Below, in pieces: positions 9,393-19,830 of a stretch of 64,000 bases of DNA (position 1 is its first letter; every line of letters starts with the position of its first letter). This DNA comes from Lacticaseibacillus camelliae DSM 22697 = JCM 13995 (GTDB lineage: Bacteria > Bacillota > Bacilli > Lactobacillales > Lactobacillaceae): assembly GCF_001311195.1 (NCBI RefSeq), contig NZ_BBAJ01000001.1, forward strand, positions 1-64,000, written 5' to 3'. Under the pieces are notes generated by a model, which saw nothing but the letters and a program-made list of their open reading frames with translations, had not been told where the DNA came from and did not search any database. Made by a program: the position numbers and the translations under genes.

Positions 9393-10390
9393 TTAGCCGA
9401 CTTTAACGACGGCCTTGGAGACGCCGGCGACCTTGCCTTGCAGCACGGGTTCGACCTGGTTGAGTTCCAGTTCGTGGCTGATCAGGGGATCGACGTTGAC
9501 CTTGCCGCTGGCCAGCAGCGCGATGGAATCTTCAAACGCGTGCGGGTTGATGAAGGAGCCTTGGATGGTCAGCTGCTTTTGGTAAATCTCATATGTGTTC
9601 ATCTGGAAGTGGGCGTCTGGGTGGCCGACGCCGAACATCAGGACCTGGGCCCCTTTGCGGGTGGCGTTGACCGCTTGTTCCTGGGTCTCCGGCTTGCGAC
9701 CGCTTCAACGACGATATCGTAGTCGCTTGGCAGGGTGTCGCGGGTGGTGTTATAGGTGTTCTTAACGTTGAACAGCTTCTTGTTGAGCGCCAGTTTGTCA
9801 TCGATAATGCCGGCAAAATCGACCTGGTGCACGCCGTATGCCTGCAGGATCTGAACGAACAGCTGGCCCATGAAGCCGTCGCCGATGACCAGTGCCTTAG
9901 CGTAAGGCGTCAGGTGCAGCAGCTGCACCCCGTGAACCGCGCAGGAAATCGGCTCGATGGTCGCGCCGGCCTTGAAGGAGATGCTGTCTGGCAGTTCGTA
10001 AACAACGGAAGCCGGCGCGGTGAAGTACTCCGCCAGGCCGCCGTTGCGAGTCACGCCGACCGCGGACAGGTGGTCGCAGAGTTCTGGACGACCGGTGCGG
10101 CAGTAGTAGCACTGACCGCAGTAGATGTTGGGGTCCACCGTGACGCGGTCGCCGACTTTGACATTGGTGACGTTTGCGCCGACCGCGGCGACAACGCCGG
10201 AGTTTTCATGGCCGAGGACAATTGGTGGGACGGCCTTGGCGGAACCGGGCAGGCCGTTGTACAGCGCGTGATCCGTGCCGCAGATGCCGGCGTACTTGGT
10301 TTGCACCAGGACCTCGTTCGGTAAGACGCTCGGCTTGGGCAGATCCTGAATTTCCATCTTCTTAACAGCAGTGAGTACTAAACCTTTCAT
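9393..10390 (-). CDS. Zinc-dependent medium-chain alcohol/polyol dehydrogenase, sorbitol dehydrogenase-like (frameshifted)
   Basis: NAD(P)-dependent MDR enzyme of about 332 residues. Catalytic-zinc motifs are GICGTDHALY and GHENSGVVAAVG. The structural zinc lobe is the C-x2-C-x2-C-x7-C pattern in YCGQCYYCRTGRPELCDH. A Rossmann segment ALVIGDGFMGQ follows. Start ATG (MKGLVLTAV) at 10390 has GGAGG upstream. The frame breaks near 9696-9699 and resumes KPETQEQAVNATRKGAQVLM, so one base seems lost. First gene of the minus-strand operon, with a perfect 18-bp palindrome between promoter region and start. Family members oxidise sorbitol, xylitol, threonine or butanediol; sorbitol-to-fructose fits the adjacent fructokinase but is not proven. 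Confidence 0.87.
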
Positions 10391-10438
10391 GTTAATGACC
10401 TCCGATTTAAAATGCGTTGGCGGGAAAAGTCCCAATTT

Positions 10439-10456
10439 TGAGTAAACGTTTACTCA
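10439..10456. promoter_or_regulatory. Perfect 18-bp palindromic operator (LacI type)
   Basis: TGAGTAAACGTTTACTCA is a perfect palindrome with a central CG, as bound by LacI/GalR proteins. It is located 49 bp upstream of the dehydrogenase start, where a bound repressor would block transcription. Confidence 0.75.
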
Positions 10457-10512
10457 AAAGCCAGAAAATGACAGCCCTGTTCTGACCAGGCAGCCAGAGC
10501 TAAGGCCTAAAT

Positions 10513-10528
10513 GCGTAAGCGCTTACCC
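10513..10528. promoter_or_regulatory. Second palindromic operator
   Basis: Core GTAAGCGCTTAC (10515-10526) is a perfect 12-bp palindrome with central GC, related to but distinct from the site at 10439. Confidence 0.6.
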
Positions 10529-10544
10529 AACGCTCAATTCATAT

Positions 10545-10558
10545 TCTAAACGCTTTCA
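10545..10558 (-). promoter_or_regulatory. Candidate cre site (CcpA)
   Basis: On the minus strand the sequence reads TGAAAGCGTTTAGA. It fits the catabolite-responsive element except at the last two positions, and is placed upstream of the dehydrogenase operon. Confidence 0.45.
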
Positions 10559-10710
10559 TGAGTTTGTAAAGCCCTAATGAGCGAGAATCTGAATTTATAA
10601 AATCTCATAACTATTTTGCGGATGCGTTTGCGCAATTTTTTTCTAAGCCAACCGAAGCCGTCACACCAACGCTTCTCTTTATTCGTCAAGACAGCTAAAA
10701 TGAAGCTGTT

Positions 10711-10726
10711 GCGTATGCGCTTACGC
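10711..10726. promoter_or_regulatory. Near-perfect palindromic operator upstream of the lacI-type gene
   Basis: GCGTATGCGCTTACGC is a 16-bp palindrome with one mismatched pair, 31 bp before the regulator start. It shares the GCGCTTAC half-site with 10513-10528, suggesting autoregulation. Confidence 0.6.
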
Positions 10727-10756
10727 GAAGACTCGACGTTGAGGAGGACCATTACC

Positions 10757-11764
10757 ATGCGTGTGACCATCGAAGATATTGCGAAAAAGGCCGGCTTATC
10801 CGCCGCTTCCGTGTCGCGAATTTTAAACAACACGGGGCGCTTTTCCGAAGCCACAGCGAAAAAAAGTGCGGGCCATTGCGGATGAGCTTGGTTACTACAA
10901 GAATCGCTCCGCGTCAGACCTAGCGAGTCACACGCAGACGACGCTGGGGGTCATTAACTACCCGGCGGAAACCGACTCCAACTTTCACGTTATTCGCGGC
11001 ATTACCGAGCAGGCGCGGCAAAGTGACGTCGACGTGCTGATCATGATCGCCGAGCGGGATGATCAAACCGCCATTCGCAAAGTCGTGGAGGACTTGATCG
11101 AGCGGCGCGTTTTCAGCATTCTTTTCCTCTCTGTGCACCCCGACCAGGCCATCATCGACCTGATCAAGCGCGCCGGCATCTACCCGCAGGAAGTCGCCAG
11201 CGCTTACGCGCTCGATTTGTCTTACGTATCGTCCAACGACTACCAGATGGGCCAATTGGCCACGCGCACGCTGATTGACAAAGGGTACAGCCGCATCGGT
11301 TTTGTCGGCGCGACCCGGAAAAGGACATCGTCGGCACCCAGCGGTTTGCCGGCTACCAGGCAGCGCTGAAAGCGGCGGGGATCACGTACCGGCCTGAGTG
11401 GCTGTTCGTTGGCGATGGCAAGTACAGCTATCAGTCCGGTCTCGATGCGGTGCCATACTACACCGATAACGCCGACGTCGACTCCGTGTTTGCGACCTCC
11501 GACGATGGCGCGCTGGGTATTATTAACGGTTTGATCGACCGCGACGGCGCCTTCACTCACCAGTGGGGCATTATCAGTACCGACGGCTCCCAAATCTGTG
11601 AGCAAACCCGGCCGAAGATCTCCAGTGTCACCCAGGACTTTAACCTGATCGGCCGGATGGCTGTCGATGAGGCAGTTCGCGCCATTACAGACTTGCCCAA
11701 GGAGAAGCGTCAAATTGATGTGCCGTTCAGGCTGGAGCTGCGCGAAACCACGCCCGCAAAATAG
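10757..11764 (+). CDS. LacI/GalR-family transcriptional regulator (two frameshifts)
   Basis: Repressor of about 335 residues. The N-terminal helix-turn-helix reads VTIEDIAKKAGLSAASVSRI, and a periplasmic-binding-protein-like effector domain follows. GAGGAGGA precedes ATG at 10757. Frame one ends in A7 (10859-10865); with six As it reads AKKVRAIADELGYYKNR. A second indel near 11309-11312 separates GFVGA from DPEKDIVGTQRFAGYQAAL. After repair the protein is complete through the C-terminal VDEAVRAI. It is divergent from the dehydrogenase-kinase-VOC-permease operon and surrounded by three palindromes, so it most likely controls that operon and itself. The inducer is unknown. Confidence 0.9.
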
Positions 11765-11873
11765 AAGAATCGATAGATGGCGATGAAATTCTGTGAGGGT
11801 TAGTGATCACGCTGCCTATTGTGCGACTGCCTTTTTCGCAGTATATTATTCGTTGTATACGCACGCATAACTT

Positions 11874-11993
11874 CAAAAAATGGTTGGCCAACCTAGCAAA
11901 GAGAATCTTGAAATCAAGCATTTGCATATTAGTAACAAATGCGTTGATTGTCAGGGTTATTTCTTGGATAGGTTGGCCATTTTTGCGCACTTT
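11874..11993. repeat. Long nested inverted repeat upstream of the CAP-domain adhesin gene
   Basis: Outer arms contain AAAAATGGTTGGCCAACCTA and, in reverse complement, TAGGTTGGCCATTTTT. Inner arms are AATCAAGCATTTG and CAAATGCGTTGATT. The whole 120 nt can fold into one long imperfect stem flanked by A- and T-runs. It occupies most of the 331-nt gap between the regulator and the adhesin. It may be a bidirectional terminator, a structured RNA or a palindromic repeat element. Confidence 0.6.
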
Positions 11994-12095
11994 TTACCAT
12001 ATGGGTCGCGTGTGTCGGGGGAATGTTTTTGGGCGTGTGTTCAGCAGTTCAGCATCAGCTCAATTTTGATTTTTATCTTTGGAGGAGGATCTTTT

Positions 12096-14502
12096 ATGAC
12101 CACAAACAGTAAACGTCTTATTTATACGTCGATGGCTGCCATCGCCTTGATGGCAGTCAAGGCGGCACCAGTTCATGCCGATACCAGCGATACAGCCAGC
12201 GCTGCAACCGATGCCCAAGCAACAACAGCCGCCGCGCCAACGAATAAGGCTAATAAAGCCATGGCGACAACTAAGCCAAAGTCACAAGCGGAGTATGATG
12301 CAAATGTGGCGGCTGGGCAAGCCGACGTTAATGCCGCGCAGAAGACGGTCAACCAGGACCATCAGACAGCTGATCCGGCAAACGCAGCAGTGACTAAAGC
12401 CCAAGCCGCCGTCAAAGAGGCAACCAAGGCTCAGCAGGCCGCCCAGGCGAATGCTGATGGCACGGCTATCAAGAGTGCAGCGTCAGCCCAGGCTGCAGCG
12501 CAAAAGGCGCTCGATGGTGTTCCTGCCGATCCGACTCAGGATGACCAAGATGCTGCCAACAAAGCAGTGACCAATGCCGCAGCCGATGCGGCTGCGGCAA
12601 AGACCGTCCAAACGGCCGCTGGCAAGGCCGTTGAAACTGCTCAGGGGAACGTTGACGCAGCACAAACTGCCGTCACCCAAGCTAAGGCAGCCCAGGCGGC
12701 GAAGGGAACGGCCATTGACATTTCCGGAGACCCTGCAGTAGTCAAAGCAACTAGCGAGGTGACCGCCGCTCAGAAGGCTGTCGATTCTGCCAAAGCGAAC
12801 GTGACATCTGCCACCAAGGCCGCCAATGCTGCGAAGACAGCCAGCACTAAGGCCGCTGCGGCTGTTACCGCTGCCCAGGCAGCATTAGACAAAGCAAACG
12901 CTGAGTCTGCTACGATCCCTGGTAAAACGATTGCGGAGCACGACTATAATACTGCTAATTGGCCCGACTCTAAGCCTGCCAGCAAGACGACTACCGTGGT
13001 GACCGTTAATGGAGATCCATCAAAGTACACTGTAAACTGGTCAAATGTTGTCAAATACTTCTACCAGTATTTAAACGAGTTGCGAGCGGCGAACGGGGTC
13101 ACTGGTAGTCTTGCACCTACTGATCGAGGCATGGCGTATGCGAATAAACAGGCCGCGGCGCAGACTGGGGTTCTGGAACACAAAAACGTACAACCCAATT
13201 CCGGTGAGAACTTGGCCGGTACATACCCTAGTTCTTGGTACGGCAGTGATCAGGAGTTTGCGTACAGTCTCTTGATGGGATGGTTTGACGAGTCGGAGAA
13301 TGTCTTTCCTGCTGGCAGCAGTCTTCATTATGGACATCGTACAAACTTACTGTTTAGTGAAATAGCGGATAGCGGACTAGGATACAATCCAAAAGTTAAT
13401 GCTGTTGCATTCGACTACTATATGAAGGACGAATCACCTGAGGATTACCCATCATATGAAGACTATATGGCCGCATACGACGCTATAAATGCAGAAATAA
13501 ATCCATCACTTGCCGTTTCTCAAAGTCGTGTCGGTCTGGTTAACTACAAGTTTGTCTACGTTTCTGGTACGAAGCCCAGTTCCAAGGCAGCGGATGTTAA
13601 AAAAAGCGACGGCTGCCTTGACCAAAGCGAAGGCCAACTCGGAGACAGCAAGCCAGGCTTTGACTGCGGCTAATGCAAAAGTAACATCGGCTAACACTGC
13701 TTTAGCAGCGGCGCAGAGTCAGCTGACGACGGCTAAGGATAACTTAGATACTGTCAAAACAACCGCGACGCGCAGTGCTGAAGCCGCGCAATCCGAATCA
13801 GACACTCAGCTTCAGCAGGCAGTGGACGCCGCGCAGGCCAAATTGGAGTCAGCTCAAGTTGCACTAACTGAAGCTAAAGGCGCTAAGACCACCTCTGACG
13901 CAGCGGTCAAAACTGCAGAAGCAGCACTGGCTACTGCTCAGCAGCACGTTAAGGATTTAACTGATGCTGCTAATACGCGGGCAAAGTTGCAAAAAGCACT
14001 TGACGATGCCAATGCTGCGTTAAAAGCAGCTCAAGACGCTCAGCCTGCTGCAAAGCAAAGCCTCGATGCGGCCAACCAAGCATTAGCTCAGGCACAGGCT
14101 GACCTTGAGACGGCAATGGCATCTGCAAAGCAACCGAACGCACAACTTGCTGCAGACACTGCCATCCTCACACAGGCTAAGAGCCTTCTCGCACAGATCA
14201 AGGCCAACGTCTTCATCGTGAAAACCGCAACGAAGACACCAACCAAGCTTGCTGATGGCACCAGTGGTAACCGTGCTCAGAACGGCGCCGAGGCTGGTCA
14301 CCCGAATGGGACGCCAGCTGCCATCCAACTGGCGGCCGCAATTGGGACTCAAATCAATCGCCCGGCTGGTAAGAGTGCGAGTCAAAACGGCAACCAATTA
14401 CCCAAGACTGGTGATGAAACGAATGCCGCTTTCGCCGCTGCTGGGCTGGGTATTCTGGCCGCACTTGGGAGCCTCGTTGGCTTCAAGCGCCGGCGTGCCT
14501 GA
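12096..14502 (+). CDS. LPKTGD-anchored surface protein with a CAP domain between two Ala-rich coiled coils (frameshifted)
   Basis: About 801 residues. GGAGGAGGA lies 6 nt before ATG 12096; signal peptide about 1-28 (VHADTSD). Residues about 55-285 are an Ala/Lys/Gln-rich heptad-like coiled coil. A CAP (SCP/PR-1) domain follows at about 310-490, with the usual tetrad candidates: His in EHKN, Glu in GENLAG, Glu in WFDESE, His in GHRTNLL. Then comes A7 (13599-13605), where the frame is lost. With six As it continues KKATAALTKAKANSE into a second coiled coil of similar length (about 500-715), and ends with LPKTGD, a membrane helix and FKRRRA. Similar coil lengths on both sides suggest an antiparallel stalk presenting the CAP domain at its tip. 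Adhesin or surface-exclusion-like role is inferred. Confidence 0.88.
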
Positions 14503-14548
14503 GCGCTCAGTGTTTCAGCTAGGTACCTTGACATAAATTTGCGTGATG

Positions 14549-14582
14549 TCCCCACAATTCACTCTGAGTTGTGGGGATTTTT
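14549..14582 (+). terminator. Terminator of the CAP-domain gene
   Basis: Perfect 9-bp stem TCCCCACAA / TTGTGGGGA with an 11-nt loop and five Ts. Confidence 0.88.
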
Positions 14583-14626
14583 GTCGGTTCAGCCCTTAAA
14601 AACAGTCAGTATTGCGAGATAAGTAA

Positions 14627-14669
14627 TCAAAACGGCGTGGCCGCTTCATCACGAAGCAGTCGCGCCGTT
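14627..14669 (-). terminator. Terminator of the minus-strand GH1 gene
   Basis: Interrupted stem AACGGCG...GCTTC / GAAGC...GCGCCGTT (14631-14669), followed on the minus strand by TTTT. Confidence 0.7.
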
Positions 14670-14675
14670 ATTGCG

Positions 14676-16111
<1,436 letters not shown>

Positions 16112-16153
16112 TTAATGCGCCGAATACACGCTAAGTTCATTTAACCACTGATG

Positions 16154-16166
16154 GAAGCCGCTTTCA
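16154..16166 (-). promoter_or_regulatory. Possible cre site upstream of the GH1 gene
   Basis: Minus strand TGAAAGCGGCTTC partly matches the CcpA element and lies about 65 bp before the start codon. Weak match. Confidence 0.3.
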
Positions 16167-16212
16167 AAACAGGTTGCGAAGGGCAGCGCACGAAGCCCTT
16201 ATGCGACTGGCC

Positions 16213-17066
16213 TCAGTCTGCAATGATTCTACCTAAGAGTTGACTCACCGGCCGCGCGTAGCTGCTGCCGAACTTATCCAGGTGCACCATGAGCAGGTAC
16301 AGCCGGTAAAAGTCGAGCCGCTTGCCCGCGCCGGGTTCGAGCGGTAGATCCGCCGCGTAGGCCTGGTAAAAGCGGTCGTTGAAGCCGCCGAACACGGTGG
16401 TGATGCCGATGTCGAATTCGCGGTCACCGTATAGCGCCGCCGGGTCGATCAGCGCCGGCTGGCCATTTGCTGTGAACATGAAATTGCCGGACCACAGATC
16501 GCCGTGCAGCAAGACAGGCTGACTGGCGCGTTTGGCCAGCGCGGCGACAATTTTGGCCCGGGCGGCCAGGTAGCGGGTGTGGTCGGCGGCAGTCCACAGG
16601 CCCTTGTGCGTGAGCGCGCGGTCCAGCACGTCCAGACGGCGGTCAACGAACAGCTCGGTCCAGGTGTCGGTCCACGCGTTGTCGAGCTGACCGAGGTGCC
16701 GGCGTAAGGTTGATCAAAGCCGAAGCGGCCATTGGGACTTTTAACCTGGTGGAGTTTCGCGACTAGATGGCCGAGGGCGGCCTGGTCGCCGGTGCCGCTG
16801 GTCATGTAGCTGAGCAAGAGGTAGCCGGCACCATCGATTGCGCCATTGCCCAGCACGCGCGGGGCGTTAATGTCGTTTTCCTGGAATGCTTTCAGACCGG
16901 CGATCTCACCGGCATAAAAACTGGCAGGCTGGCCGGGCTGGACTAACAGGAACAACTCGCGCTTGGCAGTGTTCAGGTGATACGCCTCGTTCACGTCGCC
17001 GCCGTGAACGCCTTGATACGAAGTTACCGGTTCGATGGGGAGCTGGTCAAGCCAATTTTGATCCAT
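16213..17066 (-). CDS. Fructosamine kinase-family protein (frameshifted)
   Basis: About 284 residues of the fructosamine/ketosamine-3-kinase family (aminoglycoside phosphotransferase fold). These enzymes phosphorylate sugars bound to amines so that glycation can be reversed. The N-terminus has YQGVHGGDVNEAYHL. The Brenner-type catalytic motif is LLHGDLWSGNFM and the metal-binding region is LIDPAALYGDREFDIG. The start ATG at 17066 follows GAGGTGAT. One base is missing near 16689-16691, between the N-terminal block and QLDNAWTDTWTELF. It precedes the GH1 gene on the same strand with a 122-bp gap. Substrate unproven. Confidence 0.85.
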
Positions 17067-17101
17067 ATGATCACCTCGCCTCAATTCTAACGCCAATGGC
17101 C

Positions 17102-17135
17102 AAAAAAAAGTGCTGGGCTCGCCGGCCCAGCACTT
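17102..17135 (-). terminator. Terminator of the ThrE-type exporter gene
   Basis: AAGTGCTGGGC (17108-17118) pairs with GCCCAGCACTT (17125-17135) and is followed on the minus strand by eight Ts. Confidence 0.9.
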
Positions 17136-17149
17136 TGCGATCATCTAGT

Positions 17150-18496
17150 TCAGTCGGCGTGACGCCAGCTCTTGTCGGTGAGGATGCGCGCGCAGGCGAG
17201 GCCCAGGGGCAAGGCGACGACGATCATCGCGGCCTGGATCAACCAGGTGCCGCCAACGTCGAGGTTGGACAGTCCGAGGTTGAACATGGCGCGATACATG
17301 TACAGGCCAGGCACCATGATCACAATGGCGGGCACGGTGAGTGAGATGCGCGGGTAGCCATTTTTCGAATTGACCAGAGACGCCAGCAGGCCGGAAAGCA
17401 GTGCGCCAAGAAACGCGGCTGCCGCGGCCGGCACGGCAAAGCCGACCAGCGTCAGGCGCAGCGTGTTGGCGGCGGCGCCGATGAGGCCCGCCGTGGTGGC
17501 CATTTTGACTGGGCTGTTGAACATCAGAGAGAAGCCGAAGACCCCGCAGAAGCTGGCGACCAGGCGCAGGCCGAGGAGCGGCCAGAAGCTTAGCCCCAGC
17601 GGCAGGAAGTTTTGCGGCCGCAGCTGGATGATCATGGCGACGACCCAGCCGGTCAACGTCGCGACGACGATCGTTAAGATGGCGAACATCCCGCGCTCAA
17701 GACCGGAGCGCATGTCGAGCTTTGCCATGTCCAGCCCTGAGGTAATGAAGGGAAAACCGGGAATGACAAACAGCATTGCGCCAATGTAGCCGGCCTCGTG
17801 CGCGGCTGCCACATGGAAGGCCAGCTGCAGCAGGGCAAACACACCGGCGTAAGTCAGGCAGGCGGCTGCCACGCCCACTGAGACGTTGGCGAATAGGGTG
17901 ATGTGACGGTCGAGCATGAGGCGGCGGACCAGGTTCCCCACACCAGCGCCGAAGAAGGCACAAAACATTTCAATGGGACCACCGCCAAGCAGAAACACGA
18001 AGGCTGCGCAGGCGAGCGCCGAGGCCAGGCCGACCTGAAACGGGGTGTAATTACCGCGCTTTTTATCAATTTTATCCAGCTCCGTGTGGAGTTGGTGGAC
18101 GGTCAAATTGGTCAGCGTCTCGGCGAAGTTGTTGACGAAAATATCCATCGCGTGGAGCTTGTCGGTGTTGACGCCGCTGTTGGGCAGCGACATCGTCTGC
18201 GAGTAGTGGTGGCCGTGCTCAAAGCACGTGTACTCGATGGAGATCAGGCCGACATCGGCGGCACAGGTGAGCCCCAGCGGCCGGGCGACGCTGTTCATCG
18301 CCTCGCGGACGCGCCAAGCCCCGGTGCCGGCTCCCAGCAGCATCAACCCAACGCGGCCGACGATGCTGGCGCGCTCAGCCAGACTGGCCTCGGTCACCAG
18401 CACCTCATCGTCCTTGACGAAGTTGTGCCAGTGAATTGTCATGTGATGGTGGCCGTCCGGCACCAGGTCGGACGGGGATGCTTGATGCTGTGTCAT
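17150..18496 (-). CDS. ThrE-type threonine/serine exporter (fused DUF1212/DUF3815 domains)
   Basis: About 448-residue membrane protein. A cytoplasmic N-terminal half (about 1-150) carries the ThrE signature area GLMLLGAGTGAWRVREAM. About ten membrane helices follow, including the repeated-type motif VIPGFPFITSGLDMAKLD and, near the end, VPAIVIMVPGLYMYRA. The fused arrangement corresponds to Corynebacterium ThrE, whereas many Bacilli split it into YjjP and YjjB. Start ATG (MTQHQASPS) at 18496 has GGAGG 6 nt upstream. Monocistronic by its own terminator. Family members export threonine or serine, and some export dicarboxylates such as succinate, so the substrate is not certain. Confidence 0.88.
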   Translation of the reverse strand: MTQHQASPSDLVPDGHHHMTIHWHNFVKDDEVLVTEASLAERASIVGRVGLMLLGAGTGAWRVREAMNSVARPLGLTCAADVGLISIEYTCFEHGHHYSQTMSLPNSGVNTDKLHAMDIFVNNFAETLTNLTVHQLHTELDKIDKKRGNYTPFQVGLASALACAAFVFLLGGGPIEMFCAFFGAGVGNLVRRLMLDRHITLFANVSVGVAAACLTYAGVFALLQLAFHVAAAHEAGYIGAMLFVIPGFPFITSGLDMAKLDMRSGLERGMFAILTIVVATLTGWVVAMIIQLRPQNFLPLGLSFWPLLGLRLVASFCGVFGFSLMFNSPVKMATTAGLIGAAANTLRLTLVGFAVPAAAAAFLGALLSGLLASLVNSKNGYPRISLTVPAIVIMVPGLYMYRAMFNLGLSNLDVGGTWLIQAAMIVVALPLGLACARILTDKSWRHAD

Positions 18497-18655
18497 GATG
18501 GCCTCCGCAGTGAAAAAGTTTACGATTAAGCGTACCACCGAACCGGGCAAGATGAAAGTGGGGCAAGCACTTAAGCCATTTTTCACCTCATCAAAATAGG
18601 ATTGAAAGGGGGCCTTCGCCGCCGCAGGAAATTTTCATTGGCGCGCAGGGTATGC

Positions 18656-18694
18656 AAAAACCCCGATCAGAAATCTGATGATTTCTGATCGGGG
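18656..18694 (-). terminator. Terminator of galU
   Basis: Perfect 15-bp stem CCCCGATCAGAAATC / GATTTCTGATCGGGG with TGAT loop, followed on the minus strand by five Ts. Confidence 0.92.
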
Positions 18695-18709
18695 CTCAGC
18701 TGTCAGCAG

Positions 18710-19628
18710 TTATTTCTTGGCATTGCCCTTCGCCTTGGCCGCGTCTTCTTTTTTTAATGCGGTCGGCGAGTCTGAGAATGTAGTCGTGCAGTTCATCCTT
18801 GATTTCCGGGTGAGTCAGCCCATATTCGACGCTGGTTTCCACAAAACCGAACTTGTTGCCGACATCGTAGCGCTTGCCCTTGAACTCGTGGGCAAACACA
18901 CGCTGGGTCTGGTTCAGCGTATCAATGGCGTCGGTGAGCTGGACTTCGTTGCCTTTGCCCGGCTTCTGGTGCTCCAGAATGTCAAAAATCTCCGGCGTTA
19001 GGAGGTAGCGGCCGATGATGGCCAAGTCACTTGGCGCATCGTCAACAGACGGCTTTTCAACGAATTTGCGAACGTTGTACAGGCCCTCAGACACTTCGGT
19101 TTCGGGATCGATGACCCCGTAGGCCGACACGTCCTGGTGGGGGACCCGCTTGACGGCGAGGATCGAGGCGTGGGTGCGCTCGTACTCGTTGATCAGCTGC
19201 TGGGTGAGCGGCACCTTGTCCATCATGAGGTCATCGCCCAGCATGACCACAAACGGCTCATCGTTGACGAAGGACTTTGCCAGACGCACCGCGTCGCCCA
19301 AGCCCTTGGGATGGGTCTGACGCACGTAGAAGAGGTTGACACCCATGTCAGTGGTCGAGTGGACCAGGTTCAGCATTGCTGTCTTGCCTTTTTCCTGGAG
19401 GTTCTGTTCAAGCTCGGGGTTCGAGTCAAAATGGTCTTCAATGCTGCGCTTGTTCTTACCTTCGACGATCAGAATGTCGGTGATTCCACTGGCCTTGGCC
19501 TCTTCGACAATGAACTGAATGGTCGGTTTGTCGACGATCGGAAGCATTTCCTTCGCCAGCGCCTTGGTGGCAGGCAGGAAGCGAGTGCCGAGCCCGGCTG
19601 CCGGAATAACTGCTTTTCTAACTTTCAC
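18710..19628 (-). CDS. galU: UTP-glucose-1-phosphate uridylyltransferase
   Basis: Makes UDP-glucose for polysaccharide and teichoic acid glycosylation and for galactose metabolism. GTG start at 19628 with AAGGAGG 6 nt upstream gives [20 protein letters not shown], the nucleotidyltransferase signature. Further motifs are [34 protein letters not shown] and [12 protein letters not shown]. As written the frame runs to 18696 with an Arg/Gln-rich tail. The A7 run on the minus strand (18749-18755) is the likely cause: with six As the protein ends [14 protein letters not shown] at 18710 and the length becomes a whole number of codons (305 residues), normal for GalU. Own terminator downstream. Confidence 0.95.
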
Positions 19629-19830
19629 GATGGTCCTCCTTGGTATTTTGTTCTTTAATACCTCTATTATACGCATGACTAGGCGAAAGCGGTACCTCGG
19701 ACGATTATTGATGCCCGGTTTGGGCGGCACCTGATGGGCCAAAATGTGGTCGCACGGCCGCTTAAGCAATATCCGTGAGGTAAGTTTATAATGTTGACTT
19801 AATGATTATTTCAAGTAGGGGGACGGCCAT

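Noticed and set aside
10859-10865. Programmed -1 ribosomal frameshift at A AAA AAG
   Set aside because: The downstream coding frame needs +1 (or -2), not -1, and the same pattern recurs in unrelated genes. Sequencing error explains it better.
11880-12095. N-terminal extension of the CAP-domain protein
   Set aside because: It runs through the palindrome and lacks a start signal. ATG 12096 has GGAGGAGGA and begins a proper signal peptide.
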